The notes below the pieces were generated by a model. The model had not been told where the DNA came from. It ran no database searches and saw nothing but the letters and a program-made list of their open reading frames with translations. Made by a program: the position numbers and the translations under genes. Source: Candidatus Methylomirabilota bacterium (GTDB lineage Bacteria > Methylomirabilota > Methylomirabilia > Methylomirabilales > Methylomirabilaceae). Taken from it: a DNA stretch of 64,000 nt. The stretch's first letter is position 1, and each line of letters begins with the position of its first letter. Of this stretch, positions 37,306-46,345 are shown one piece after another. The DNA is taken from positions 1 through 64,000 of the forward strand of contig JAGWQH010000097.1 in NCBI GenBank assembly GCA_028870115.1, written 5' to 3'.

Positions 37306-37381
37306 GTCTCAGCTCCCTGTTACCTCGTTACCTGTTCGGTCATATTGGCGAACCGTTGTGTCTCTTTACGCAATATACTTT

Positions 37382-37387
37382 ATTATA
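37382..37387 (-). promoter_or_regulatory. Candidate -10 of the kinase/receiver operon
   Basis: A perfect TATAAT on the minus strand, about 77 bases before the kinase ATG, in the AT-rich gap 37306-37523. The -35 is poor. Confidence 0.4.
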
Positions 37388-37523
37388 CAGGATCGTTAAA
37401 TAGAATCGACCAGATAATAGTAACATATAGAGTCCTGTAATATCGGAGAAGAGAATATCAGAACTTGAGATGTGATGATTGATATCGTCTTCGGAGGGCG
37501 CTTGACCAACCGATCTTCTGGAC

Positions 37524-38657
37524 TCAGTAGAGTTCGCGGAAGGGTGCGACGTAACCGGTCATTTCGAGATATCCCACGCCGGAAATCGGCCGGTCACCCG
37601 CAGTCCCAGAAATGGCGACTGACCCTTCCCAGTAGGTGACCAGGGTGCTGCCGCGCGTATCCAGCTCCTGATCGGGAAACGCTGCCCGCACCGACAGGTC
37701 GAGGTGTCGGTCGGGGACTTGGACCCGCCATCGGATCGGGTACCGACCGCTACTCTTCGGACTCTGCCAGACTTCTTGCGGCGTCAGCATAAAGGCGCTG
37801 CGCGGCAGATGCTCGACTCGCCCGTCCGAATGGATCAGGCTGCCGCTGGAGTGGAGATCAGGACGGCCATCCGTCAACCGAAGTTGATAGAGCATCAGCT
37901 CGGCGCCATTCTCAAGCTGGATCGCGAACCAGTCCCAGCCTACCTGCGATTCCGTAAGTTGGTTACTCCCAAACTCGTGATCCATCCAGGTTGATCCGGT
38001 CACGGTCTGCCGCTTTCCGGCGAAGGTCAAGATCCCCTTGGTGGTCATCCTGGTAAGCGAGTAATAGTGAGAGGCACGGCCTAGCCCGGCCGCCTTTTGG
38101 CTCACGCCATTACTGCCATGGATGGCGGGCGGTTTGCTCAGGCTCAGGGTGAGGTCGATCGCATACCCCTCAACATGAGCGATTAAATGCTGGGCCTTCC
38201 CGTCTCCACTGGCTTCCCATGGGCCGTTCCAGACCTTGAACTCTTTGGTCAAGGCGCCGGCCGAGTCCAGGGCGCCGCGACTGCGGCGCTCCCAGTATTG
38301 GAAGCGTCGATGTGTGAGGTCAGAGAGGGCGAAGTGAGCCAGATGCAAGTCTCGAACCGCCCAGAGTGATCGGCTTGTGCCTCTCAGAGACGGATCGACG
38401 CCAACCCGAAAGAAGGTCAGTTGGTAGCCGAACCGCTGCCCGTCCTCGGTCTGCAGATGACCCGAATAGTACCACCACTCGGTCTTGAAGTCGGGATGCG
38501 AGGCATGATCCCGCGGAAAAGCAAATCGATAGCCGGGAAGCGCCTGCCGGAAGGCCGCTTCTGCCGACGCCATAAACCCGCTAAGCAGGCAAAAGAGCGC
38601 CACTGCTTCGACCAGGCTCAGCACAGGCATTGCGATTCCGAACCCCTTATCCCTCAT
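37524..38657 (-). CDS. attH: AttH/CrtC-like secreted lipocalin-fold protein
   Basis: 377 residues with a signal peptide (hydrophobic 9-32, ending AEAAF). The signature TEWWYYSGHLQTEDGQRFGYQLTFFR and GSTWMDHEFGSNQL are those of AttH and carotenoid 1,2-hydratase (CrtC) proteins. No carotenoid genes are nearby. The gene overlaps the permease gene by 11 bases, as in attEFGH-type operons, so AttH is the better name. The ligand is not known; AttH-type ABC systems resemble lipid or lipoprotein exporters. Confidence 0.82.
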   Translation of the reverse strand: MRDKGFGIAMPVLSLVEAVALFCLLSGFMASAEAAFRQALPGYRFAFPRDHASHPDFKTEWWYYSGHLQTEDGQRFGYQLTFFRVGVDPSLRGTSRSLWAVRDLHLAHFALSDLTHRRFQYWERRSRGALDSAGALTKEFKVWNGPWEASGDGKAQHLIAHVEGYAIDLTLSLSKPPAIHGSNGVSQKAAGLGRASHYYSLTRMTTKGILTFAGKRQTVTGSTWMDHEFGSNQLTESQVGWDWFAIQLENGAELMLYQLRLTDGRPDLHSSGSLIHSDGRVEHLPRSAFMLTPQEVWQSPKSSGRYPIRWRVQVPDRHLDLSVRAAFPDQELDTRGSTLVTYWEGSVAISGTAGDRPISGVGYLEMTGYVAPFRELY

Positions 38658-41223
38658 ACGCCACTGCCGCCGCGATGTTCAGATGGGCCGCCTGCCTTGC
38701 AGGCAGATAGCCGGCCAGTAATGCCGTACCGAGCGCAATGATCGACGACTTGAGGACAACCCACCAGGAGAACTGAAACTGGATGGTCCAGCCGAATGAC
38801 TGCTTGTTGATGACATAGATCAGAATGAGCGACAGCGCGATGCCGGCAAGCAGGCCAAGCAGATCAGCCAACAGGCCGAGGAGTCCCGCTTCCCCCAGGA
38901 CGATCCGCAGAAGCTGCGCTCTCGTCGCCCCGACCGACCGCAGTACGCCGATCTCCCGCCGGCGACTCAGGACCGAGGCCCACAAGACGTTAAAGATCCC
39001 GAGCACGCCCACCAGGATCGCGATCAGTTCCAGGGCGCGCGCCACCGCAAAGGTGTTGTCAAAGACCACCAGAACCCTGGCCCTCAGCGCTTGATTCGAG
39101 TTGAGCGCGATCGCGCTGCCCTCCCCCGCAATCGTCAGAAGCTGTCGCCGCACAGCGGCGAGGTCAGCGCCAGGCTGAAGATAGATCGCCAGGATGTCGG
39201 CTCCAGGCTCACCCAAGAGCTTCGCCCAGAGCGTCCGATCCATCACGACCTTGCCGCCGTCGGTCGAGTAGTCATAGAAGACCCCGGCAATCGGGAGTTC
39301 GACCCGACCTGAGGGAAGGAAGAGAGGCAACCGATCCCCCTCGGTAAGCCCTCTGGACAGCGCGAGACTCTCGGAAATGATGACCCCGCCCTCAGCCTTT
39401 GCGTGCTTAAGAACAATGGCCGACTCCCCTTTCCTGAACAGGAGCCTGCCGTAACCCGCAACCACCTCGAAGTCCCCCGCCGCGAGCAGCCCCTGCTGTC
39501 CGAGCAGTTCGACACGCTGGCCGATGAACGGGTCGAGGGCAGCGATACCGGGGATCCGAGCGGCGCCTTCGATGAAGAAGCCCGGAAGCCTTGCCTGACT
39601 TCCCTTCACGAAGCGGGCAGCCGGCGACACGATGAGGTCGGCCCTGATCGTCTGCTCCACCCACAGCTCCACCGTTCGCCGGAAGCTGCCGATCATGAGA
39701 GTCAGCCCAACCAGCATCGCAATGGCGGTCATCATGGCGGCGACCGCGACCGCACTTCGGCCGACCTGTGAAGAGAGGTTGCCGGCCGCAAGCGTAAGCA
39801 GTGGAGCCCGCTTTCCCCCGCAGAGGGCATGAATGCCCGACCCGATGCAGCGCAAGAGCTGGGGGGTGAAACAGGCGACGCCAAAGATGAGGCAGGCCAG
39901 AGAAAGATAGCCGAAGAGGGGAGCGCCACCAATCGGACCCGGGCGAGTCAACAAGAAAGAGACGGTGAGCAGCAGGAGGCCGCACAGGAGAATGAGCGGG
40001 GAGCGGCGCACCCAGGTCCTTTCAGAGGACCCGATCTGCATCGCGTCCTTTGGCGCGATCCGGCTCGCCGCATAGGCCGGCGCGAGGGAGGCCAGTAAGG
40101 CGCCGGCGCTTCCCAACCCGAGCGCCGTGAGCAGCAGGACCGGACTAACCTCGATCTCTTCTACCCGGAGGAAGGCATAGAGGGACGAGACCGTCTGTGA
40201 GACCGTCTGCAGGAGGGCCCGGCCAAGCAGCAGCCCGCCGCCGACTCCAAGCAGCGAGCCCATGAGCCCCAGCGCCATCCCTTCCGCGGTAAAGAGCGCG
40301 GCCACTGCACCGCGCGTGAGCCCGAGTGAACGAAGGATTCCGATCTGACGCCGCCGCTCCAGAACGGAAAGGGAAACGGCATTGTAGACCAGGAAGAGGC
40401 TGACCAGCAGCGCGATCGCGCTCAAGGCGGTCAAGTTGAGACGAAACGCCCTGAGCATCTTCTCCACCTGGTGGCCTCGCCGATCCGGTCGCTGGACAGT
40501 CAGATGTGGAGGGAGGACGTCTGCCAGGCGCGCCCTAATCTCATCCAGCGGCACCCGCTCATCCGTCACCAGATCGATCCGATCGAGTCGCCCGATCTTA
40601 CCGAACGCTACCTGAGCCGCGGCAATGTCTAAGATCGCTATATTGCCATCGAAGGCCCGCGCCGGCCCTTGCGAGGTAAGCAGTCCCTTGATGCTGAACC
40701 GCTGTCGTCTCGGCCCGACCAGAAGGGTGAGGGTTCCACCTTTCTGCAGTCCGTGCGCCTCTGCGAACGCAGCAGTCACAAAGATTGCGTTGGGGCTGAG
40801 CAACTCCTCCATCCCGGGCGGACGGTCGCCGTCAGCCAGTCGATACTCTCGAAACGGATCTTCGGCGAACAGATCGACGCCCATCAGCAGAAGGGCTTCG
40901 CCATGCTGATCCGCGACGGAAGCGACGGCTTGCATGATTGGCGCGGCAGCCGATACCCCGTCCACCCGCTGCACCGTCGGCAGAAGCCGTTCGTCGATGC
41001 CCAGTTCGCCACCGGAGATCTCCAGCGTGGCTCGACCTGCCACCAGATCGATGGCCCGCGTAAACGAGCGCAAGACGCTCTCGTTGGTCACCTGGATTGC
41101 GGTGAAGGTGGCGACACCGATGGCGACGCCCGTTATGGTTACCAGCATTCTGACCGGGCTCGTCCACAGATGGCGAAGGATGGTAAGCCGTATGATCGAC
41201 CAGGTATGCACGTCAGGACCCAT
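38647..41223 (-). CDS. ABC transporter permease with two FtsX domains
   Basis: 858 residues. An N-terminal segment like MacB (SIIRLTILRHLWTSPVRMLVTITGVAIGVATFTAIQV) is followed by two FtsX-type permease modules: one near 260-400, containing ERRRQIGILRSLGLTRGAV, and one near 730-850, containing SRRREIGVLRSVGATRAQL. Each has three or four membrane spans. A single long protein thus replaces AttF and AttG. It overlaps the ATPase gene by 11 bases at its start and attH by 11 at its end. Confidence 0.88.
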   Translation of the reverse strand: MGPDVHTWSIIRLTILRHLWTSPVRMLVTITGVAIGVATFTAIQVTNESVLRSFTRAIDLVAGRATLEISGGELGIDERLLPTVQRVDGVSAAAPIMQAVASVADQHGEALLLMGVDLFAEDPFREYRLADGDRPPGMEELLSPNAIFVTAAFAEAHGLQKGGTLTLLVGPRRQRFSIKGLLTSQGPARAFDGNIAILDIAAAQVAFGKIGRLDRIDLVTDERVPLDEIRARLADVLPPHLTVQRPDRRGHQVEKMLRAFRLNLTALSAIALLVSLFLVYNAVSLSVLERRRQIGILRSLGLTRGAVAALFTAEGMALGLMGSLLGVGGGLLLGRALLQTVSQTVSSLYAFLRVEEIEVSPVLLLTALGLGSAGALLASLAPAYAASRIAPKDAMQIGSSERTWVRRSPLILLCGLLLLTVSFLLTRPGPIGGAPLFGYLSLACLIFGVACFTPQLLRCIGSGIHALCGGKRAPLLTLAAGNLSSQVGRSAVAVAAMMTAIAMLVGLTLMIGSFRRTVELWVEQTIRADLIVSPAARFVKGSQARLPGFFIEGAARIPGIAALDPFIGQRVELLGQQGLLAAGDFEVVAGYGRLLFRKGESAIVLKHAKAEGGVIISESLALSRGLTEGDRLPLFLPSGRVELPIAGVFYDYSTDGGKVVMDRTLWAKLLGEPGADILAIYLQPGADLAAVRRQLLTIAGEGSAIALNSNQALRARVLVVFDNTFAVARALELIAILVGVLGIFNVLWASVLSRRREIGVLRSVGATRAQLLRIVLGEAGLLGLLADLLGLLAGIALSLILIYVINKQSFGWTIQFQFSWWVVLKSSIIALGTALLAGYLPARQAAHLNIAAAVAYEG

Positions 41224-41890
41224 CGAGCCCCTCTATCCTCCCATCGCGGAGGTGGATAATCCGACCGGCCCTTTTCACCGCCTCATGGCTGTGGGTTGCC
41301 AGAACAATCGTCTGGCCGTGATTCCGATGCAACTCCTCGAGCAGATCCAGGACCGCGCCACCCGCTACCGAATCCAGGTTTCCGGTCGGCTCGTCGGCCA
41401 GGACAACCCGCGGCCCAGCCACGATCGCTCGGGCTATCGCCACCCGCTGCTGTTCCCCGCCGGACAGCTCATGGGGCCAGTGCTCCGCGCGGTGTGTCAA
41501 CCCTACCCGTTGCAGTCCCTGCTCAACGCGTCCCTCGATCTCACCGCGCGGCAAGCTATCTAACAGGAGAGGTAGGGCGACGTTCTCCCTGGCGGTGAGT
41601 GTCGGAAGCAGGTTGAAGAACTGGTAGACGATCCCAACCTTGGTCCGGCGAAGCCGCGTAAGGCCATCGTCGGACAGACGATCCAGACGCTCCCCCTCAA
41701 GCCACACCTCCCCCAAGGTCGGCCGGTCGATCCCGGCCATCAGGTTGAGCAGGGTACTCTTGCCGCAACCGCTCGGTCCGACCAATGCGACAAACTCCCC
41801 AGGCCCAATGGTCAGCGTGACACCATCCAGGGCCCGCACCTCAACCTTGCCCAGCGAATAGACCTTTGCAATCTGCCACAGTCTGATCAT
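41213..41890 (-). CDS. LolD/MacB-type ABC ATP-binding protein
   Basis: 225 residues. Walker A GPSGCGKST, Q-loop QFFNLLPTLTARENV, signature LSGGEQQRVAIARA, Walker B VVLADEPTGNLD, switch His in LATHSHEAV. It energises the two-module permease downstream; the three genes make an AttEFGH-like operon with the order ATPase, permease, AttH. Confidence 0.92.
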   Translation of the reverse strand: MIRLWQIAKVYSLGKVEVRALDGVTLTIGPGEFVALVGPSGCGKSTLLNLMAGIDRPTLGEVWLEGERLDRLSDDGLTRLRRTKVGIVYQFFNLLPTLTARENVALPLLLDSLPRGEIEGRVEQGLQRVGLTHRAEHWPHELSGGEQQRVAIARAIVAGPRVVLADEPTGNLDSVAGGAVLDLLEELHRNHGQTIVLATHSHEAVKRAGRIIHLRDGRIEGLDGS

Positions 41891-42192
41891 CTACGCCCCC
41901 TCATCTAACTCTAACTCATTATCACGTGTACCTTCCGCCGAGTCAACGTGCCCGCTCCTGGAGGCGCTCGTACAAAAAGCCAGAAATTCGATTGACAAGC
42001 CAATAGACGAGGGGTATAGATACTTCTATTAATCCGAAACAGTGTGTAATGACGTTGACCGTTATCCGTTTCCATCTATCCTGCCTGCCGGCAGGAGGCC
42101 GTTTGTTGCGTGTATAGTGTGAATGAAGTAAGGTTGCGGCGGTACTGCGAGTCGCTTTATCTAAAGAACATTCTATGAGGAGGCGAAAGCAA
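41891..42192. other. Divergent intergenic region
   Basis: 302 bases between the ABC operon and pal. It contains the perfect palindrome CCTGCCGGCAGG at about 42085-42096. No gene is supported. Pal is translated from the ATG at 42193 after GAGGAGG. Confidence 0.4.
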
Positions 42193-42774
42193 ATGGAGAC
42201 ATCATGGAGATTCAGGACTATCTCAAGCATCGGGCTGCTTTTTTCCGTCGTGCTTCTGCTCTCAGGCTGCCCGAAGCGTGCGGAACTCGCCGGTACGGAA
42301 GCAACGCCGACCCCGCCCGCTGCGCCATCTGCACGTGCAACTCAATCGGAGGAGGTGGTTAAACCATCGACGCCGATTCAAGAGCCGCCAGCAGCAGGAG
42401 CGCCATCCGCGCAACAGCCGGCAATGGCAGGCAAGGAGTCGCCGCTCAAGGACATCTTCTTCGACTTTGACAAATCGACTATCCGCAACGATGCAAAGTC
42501 AAATCTCAAGGAGGATCTTCAGTGGCTGAACGCTAATCCGGCAGCGCAGATTACGGTTGAAGGTCACTGCGACGAACGCGGGACGGCGGAATACAATCTA
42601 GGCCTGGGCGAACGACGGGCCAAGGCTACCAGAGACTACCTGGTGGCGGCCGGCATCAATGCCAAGCGCATCAAGACCGTGAGCTTCGGAAAGGAACGCC
42701 CGTTCGTCATGGGTCATGACGAGTCGGCCTGGAAGTGGAATCGCCGAGCACACTTCGTGGTGAGCGAGCGGTAG
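42193..42774 (+). CDS. pal: Peptidoglycan-associated OmpA-like lipoprotein (Pal type)
   Basis: 193 residues. The lipobox LLSGC ends the signal peptide. A Pro/Ala-rich linker is followed by the OmpA-C domain with FFDFDKSTIRNDA, EGHCDERGTAEYNLGLGERRA and RAHFVV. It anchors the outer membrane to peptidoglycan. No tolB or ybgF is adjacent, so it is separated from the usual tol-pal set. Start ATG at 42193 has a strong ribosome-binding site; the ATG 18 bases upstream overlaps it. Confidence 0.9.
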   Translation: METSWRFRTISSIGLLFSVVLLLSGCPKRAELAGTEATPTPPAAPSARATQSEEVVKPSTPIQEPPAAGAPSAQQPAMAGKESPLKDIFFDFDKSTIRNDAKSNLKEDLQWLNANPAAQITVEGHCDERGTAEYNLGLGERRAKATRDYLVAAGINAKRIKTVSFGKERPFVMGHDESAWKWNRRAHFVVSER

Positions 42775-42784
42775 CGCCACGACG

Positions 42785-44158
42785 CTATGAGCGGAAGAAG
42801 ACGAGGGTAACCAGGAGAAACAGGGGAAGGAGAATGCCGATGGAATACTTCATATACCCAAAGAACGACGGCATCTTGATCCCGGCATCTTCTGCGATCG
42901 CCTTGACCATGAAGTTGGGACCGTTGCCGATATAGGTATTCGCGCCCATGGAGACGGCGCCAACAGAAATCGCGGTCAGAAGCGTTTCTCCATGCATGGG
43001 CCCGATTGTGGCCTGCAGAAGTTGACCCAGACGCGCGGCCTCCGTTCCCATCAGGCCGCTGGCCATTGACGCAAAGGTCAGATAAGTCGGCGCATTGTCG
43101 AGGACGCTCGAGAGGAGTCCCGACACCCAAAAGAACTGCCATGGTCGCGCAAGGCCGAGTTCGCCTCCGCGTGACTCCAGGATGGCCAGAGCAGGGATCA
43201 TCGTCGCGAAGATCCCTGCAAAGATTACGGCTACCTCGACAATGGGGGACAAGGTGAAGCCGTTGGCGGCGCGCGTTTCCTGACACGTCATCAGCATCGA
43301 CAGTCCTGCGAGAATGCCCATCCCCATCACCTGCCCTCCCCGGCGCGCATATTCGGACTGCAGACCGATCTGAACCCCGAATCGCCCGATCACAAAGGCC
43401 ACCGCGAGCACGCCCAGTAATAGCAGGACATTCACCTTGCCTTCCACGCTGAGCTTCTCCACAACATCGAACTCCGTCCTTGCGGCCTCCCGGTGTATCG
43501 TTCGCTCAACCTGAAACCAACGCCGGTCCCATACGTAGAAGATGATGAGCAGCGCCGTGATCATCATGAGCCAGTGAGGCAGCAGCCGGATCGTCCACTC
43601 GAACGGTACCCCTCGAAGAAAGCCGAGGAAGAGCGGCGGATCGCCCAGGGGGGTAAGCAGCCCGCCGATATTCGAGACGATGAAAATGAAGAACACCACA
43701 ATGTGCACCTGATGCCGACGCCGCTCGTTGGCGCGAAGAATCGGACGAATCAGCAGCATCGATGCGCCTGTGGTTCCGATAAGATTTGAGAAGATGGCCC
43801 CCATCGCCAGGACGGCGGTGTTGGTGAAAGGGGTTCCGGATAGTGAACCTCGCAGGTAGATTCCGCCGGAGATGATAAACAGGGCTGTGAGCAGGGCCAT
43901 AAATGCCGCATACTCAATCCCCGTATCGAGAAGGCGAGAACTATCCAGCCTGAAGATGTAGAATAATACGGGAAGCGAGAAGACGGCGCTGGTGATCGCC
44001 TTGTTGAGGTTAAATTCCCACCAGCGGGGAACCAGCAGCGGCAGAACCGCAATGGAAAGGAGTAACAGGGCGAATGGGGTCACCCAGATCAGGCCAAGCT
44101 GATGACCCAATGGCGTCCAACCCTCCTCCGCGGCCACGGCGAAACCCTGCAGGGCCAA
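42785..44158 (-). CDS. Sodium/proton antiporter-like membrane protein (ArsB/NhaD superfamily)
   Basis: 457 residues with about eleven hydrophobic spans. The text LIGTTGASMLLIRPILRANERR, SNIGGLLTPLGDPPLFLGFLRG and DNAPTYLTFASM is characteristic of the NhaD/citrate-type ion transporter superfamily. The exchanged ion cannot be fixed from sequence; annotators usually call such proteins sodium:proton antiporters. The gene is convergent with pal (gap of ten bases) and divergent from the metallophosphoesterase. Confidence 0.85.
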   Translation of the reverse strand: MALQGFAVAAEEGWTPLGHQLGLIWVTPFALLLLSIAVLPLLVPRWWEFNLNKAITSAVFSLPVLFYIFRLDSSRLLDTGIEYAAFMALLTALFIISGGIYLRGSLSGTPFTNTAVLAMGAIFSNLIGTTGASMLLIRPILRANERRRHQVHIVVFFIFIVSNIGGLLTPLGDPPLFLGFLRGVPFEWTIRLLPHWLMMITALLIIFYVWDRRWFQVERTIHREAARTEFDVVEKLSVEGKVNVLLLLGVLAVAFVIGRFGVQIGLQSEYARRGGQVMGMGILAGLSMLMTCQETRAANGFTLSPIVEVAVIFAGIFATMIPALAILESRGGELGLARPWQFFWVSGLLSSVLDNAPTYLTFASMASGLMGTEAARLGQLLQATIGPMHGETLLTAISVGAVSMGANTYIGNGPNFMVKAIAEDAGIKMPSFFGYMKYSIGILLPLFLLVTLVFFRS

Positions 44159-44311
44159 GTGTGCCGGTGCCGTTTACACCGGTTTCGCACGTCAGGTTTC
44201 ACCATACCAGAGTTGACATGAAAGTCAAAGTGCTTCCGGAATCGCATGGTTCATCCGCCCTTTGTGTCCACTCCTGGTACGGCCCCCGATCTTGCTGTGT
44301 TATACTAAATT

Positions 44312-45337
44312 ATGTCGTATCAACAGTCTCAGCAGAGCAAAGGAATCTTCAGGATCGCCCACCTCTCCGATCTCCATCTCACATCACTGGTTGATGTCAA
44401 GACCCGCGATCTCCTGAGCAAGCGCGCACTCGGCTATCTGTCCTGGCGACTCCGGCGTCGCCGTGAGCATGCGCCTGAGATCTTAGCTGCTTTGCTTCAC
44501 GACTTGAGCGGGCTGGCGTTGGACCACATCGTGATTACGGGCGATCTGACCCACATCGGCCTCCCCAGTGAATTTGCACAAGTCCGACAATGGCTGGAAA
44601 TGCTTGGCTCACCGACCGATGTTACCGTTGTCCCGGGTAATCACGATACATACGTTCGCACTCCGTGGGAGAATACCTTCGCCTTGTGGGCGCCTTACAT
44701 GGCCTCCGATCCGGGACTGCGAACCGGACAACAGCAGGCGCCAGGCCGTTCATTCTTTCCAAGCGCACGTATACGTGGACATACCGTTCTGATTGGAGCG
44801 ACCTCCGCACACCCCTCCGCTCCTTTTTTTGCCACGGGAAGTCTGGGAGTTGCACAGATGGACAGACTCGGCGACGTCCTCGATCTCACCCGCCGACAGG
44901 GGTTGTTCAGGATCCTCCTCATCCACCATCCTCCTATGACGGGCATGGTCGGGTGGCGGAAACAACTTACCGACTGGGCCGCGTTAAGGGCCCTTCTCGC
45001 CCGGTACGGTGTGGAGATGATTGTGCACGGACATACCCATCGTTCTTCCGTGGTGTACCTTCCCGAGGTGCAAGACACTATCCCCGTGATAGGCGCGCCT
45101 TCCGCCTCCGCGCGCAGGACACAGCCGAAGCGATGTGCGGGGTATTATGTCCATGAGGTGCGTCCGTCGTCTCATGGATGGGAGATCCGAATATCGGCAC
45201 GCATCTACTCCCAGATGGACCATTGTTTTCTTGCGGGGAATCAGCAAGTGATAAGGGTACCATGCTCCGTAACGGGCTCACTGTATACGACGGTACACCC
45301 ACATAGTCACCCCGCCCAGCACCGCCAGGGGGCTTAA
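44312..45337 (+). CDS. Calcineurin-like metallophosphoesterase
   Basis: 341 residues with all five metal-binding blocks: AHLSDLHLT (D20, H22), HIVITGDLTHIG, VVPGNHDTYV, LLIHHPPM and VHGHTHRSS. The N-terminus is basic. It resembles Icc/CpdA-type enzymes and UDP-2,3-diacylglucosamine hydrolases (LpxI/LpxG-like activities); the exact substrate is unclear. Its last 60 bases overlap the 3' end of lptG on the opposite strand. Confidence 0.85.
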   Translation: MSYQQSQQSKGIFRIAHLSDLHLTSLVDVKTRDLLSKRALGYLSWRLRRRREHAPEILAALLHDLSGLALDHIVITGDLTHIGLPSEFAQVRQWLEMLGSPTDVTVVPGNHDTYVRTPWENTFALWAPYMASDPGLRTGQQQAPGRSFFPSARIRGHTVLIGATSAHPSAPFFATGSLGVAQMDRLGDVLDLTRRQGLFRILLIHHPPMTGMVGWRKQLTDWAALRALLARYGVEMIVHGHTHRSSVVYLPEVQDTIPVIGAPSASARRTQPKRCAGYYVHEVRPSSHGWEIRISARIYSQMDHCFLAGNQQVIRVPCSVTGSLYTTVHPHSHPAQHRQGA

Positions 45338-46345
45338 TACGGTCAGCGCTGGGTTCAGATGCCAGATGGCCCCGAGATAGGCTATGGAATGGCTGCCCAG
45401 ATGAAAGGTAGCGCCGATCAGCGATCCGTGAAGGATCCGCTGGCCGGCAGTCGCCTTCCGAAGGGGACCGAGTACAAAAGGGATCGCGACGAGTACCATC
45501 ATCAGGGTCGACAGGGGCATCGTCATCTGCTGCCACAGACGGATCTCCAGACGCGCCACATCCTGATCGGTCTTTTTCAGGAATGCTATATACTGGCTGA
45601 GGGTAGAACGCGACAGAATATCAACGGGCAGGATGAGCAGGTCCACCTGCGCCGGTGTCAGTGATCCAGCCCAGGGAAGACTGGCACCTTGCTTCGCCAC
45701 TGCCCCTTCTCCTTCGATCATTCGTTGCGCCACGTCTATGAGCATCCACCGATGCGAATCCTTTGGGTCGGCTCGTGCAGCCCATGTCACCAGGCGCAAC
45801 CGATCGTGGTCGTCGAATTCGTAGATCTCGACATCGGAGAGAACGCGACCGGGCAGCACCTGATGTACCCGAATAAATTGCCGCCCATCGCGCGACCAGA
45901 ATCCCCGCTTAGTATGCAGGCCGTCCGGGTTCGAGATCGCTTGGGTGCGGAGCGTGTAGGCAAGTTGATCCGTGGACGGAGCAACCCACTCCTGAACCCC
46001 TATCACCACAGTCATGAGGAGGATGCCGGTTACGGTTACCGACCATCCGATACGCAGCGGCGCAGTACCCAAGGCCTGCATGGCGATGAGTTCGTGGCTA
46101 GCTGCTAATTCTCCGAGGCCGATGATGCTCCCCAGTACGGCGGTCGCCGGCGCCAGCTCGATCATCCGGCTCGGTACGGTCAAGAGGACATTCAGGAACG
46201 CGTCGCCCAGCGTGTAGGTGCCGCGGCCCACCGAGTCCAGCTCGTTGACGAACGCCATCAGGCTGAAGACCGACAACAGAACGGCCATCACAAGGGCATA
46301 GCCCTTGATCACCCGGAACCAGATATGGCGATCTATCGTACTCAT
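45278..46345 (-). CDS. lptG: LPS export permease LptG
   Basis: 355 residues; the ATG at 46345 (MSTIDRHIWFRVIKGY) overlaps the lptF stop by four bases. Six membrane spans in two groups with a periplasmic beta-jellyroll region between them, and the LptG text MIELAPATAVLGSIIGLGELAASHELIAMQALG. With LptF and LptB it moves lipopolysaccharide from the inner membrane to the LptA bridge. The terminus overlaps the metallophosphoesterase gene in convergent orientation. Confidence 0.92.
   Translation of the reverse strand: MSTIDRHIWFRVIKGYALVMAVLLSVFSLMAFVNELDSVGRGTYTLGDAFLNVLLTVPSRMIELAPATAVLGSIIGLGELAASHELIAMQALGTAPLRIGWSVTVTGILLMTVVIGVQEWVAPSTDQLAYTLRTQAISNPDGLHTKRGFWSRDGRQFIRVHQVLPGRVLSDVEIYEFDDHDRLRLVTWAARADPKDSHRWMLIDVAQRMIEGEGAVAKQGASLPWAGSLTPAQVDLLILPVDILSRSTLSQYIAFLKKTDQDVARLEIRLWQQMTMPLSTLMMVLVAIPFVLGPLRKATAGQRILHGSLIGATFHLGSHSIAYLGAIWHLNPALTVLSPLAVLGGVTMWVYRRIQ

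Noticed and set aside
37524-38657. Carotenoid 1,2-hydratase (CrtC) as the name of the secreted protein
   Set aside because: No carotenoid gene is nearby, and the overlap with an FtsX-type ABC transporter fits AttH better.
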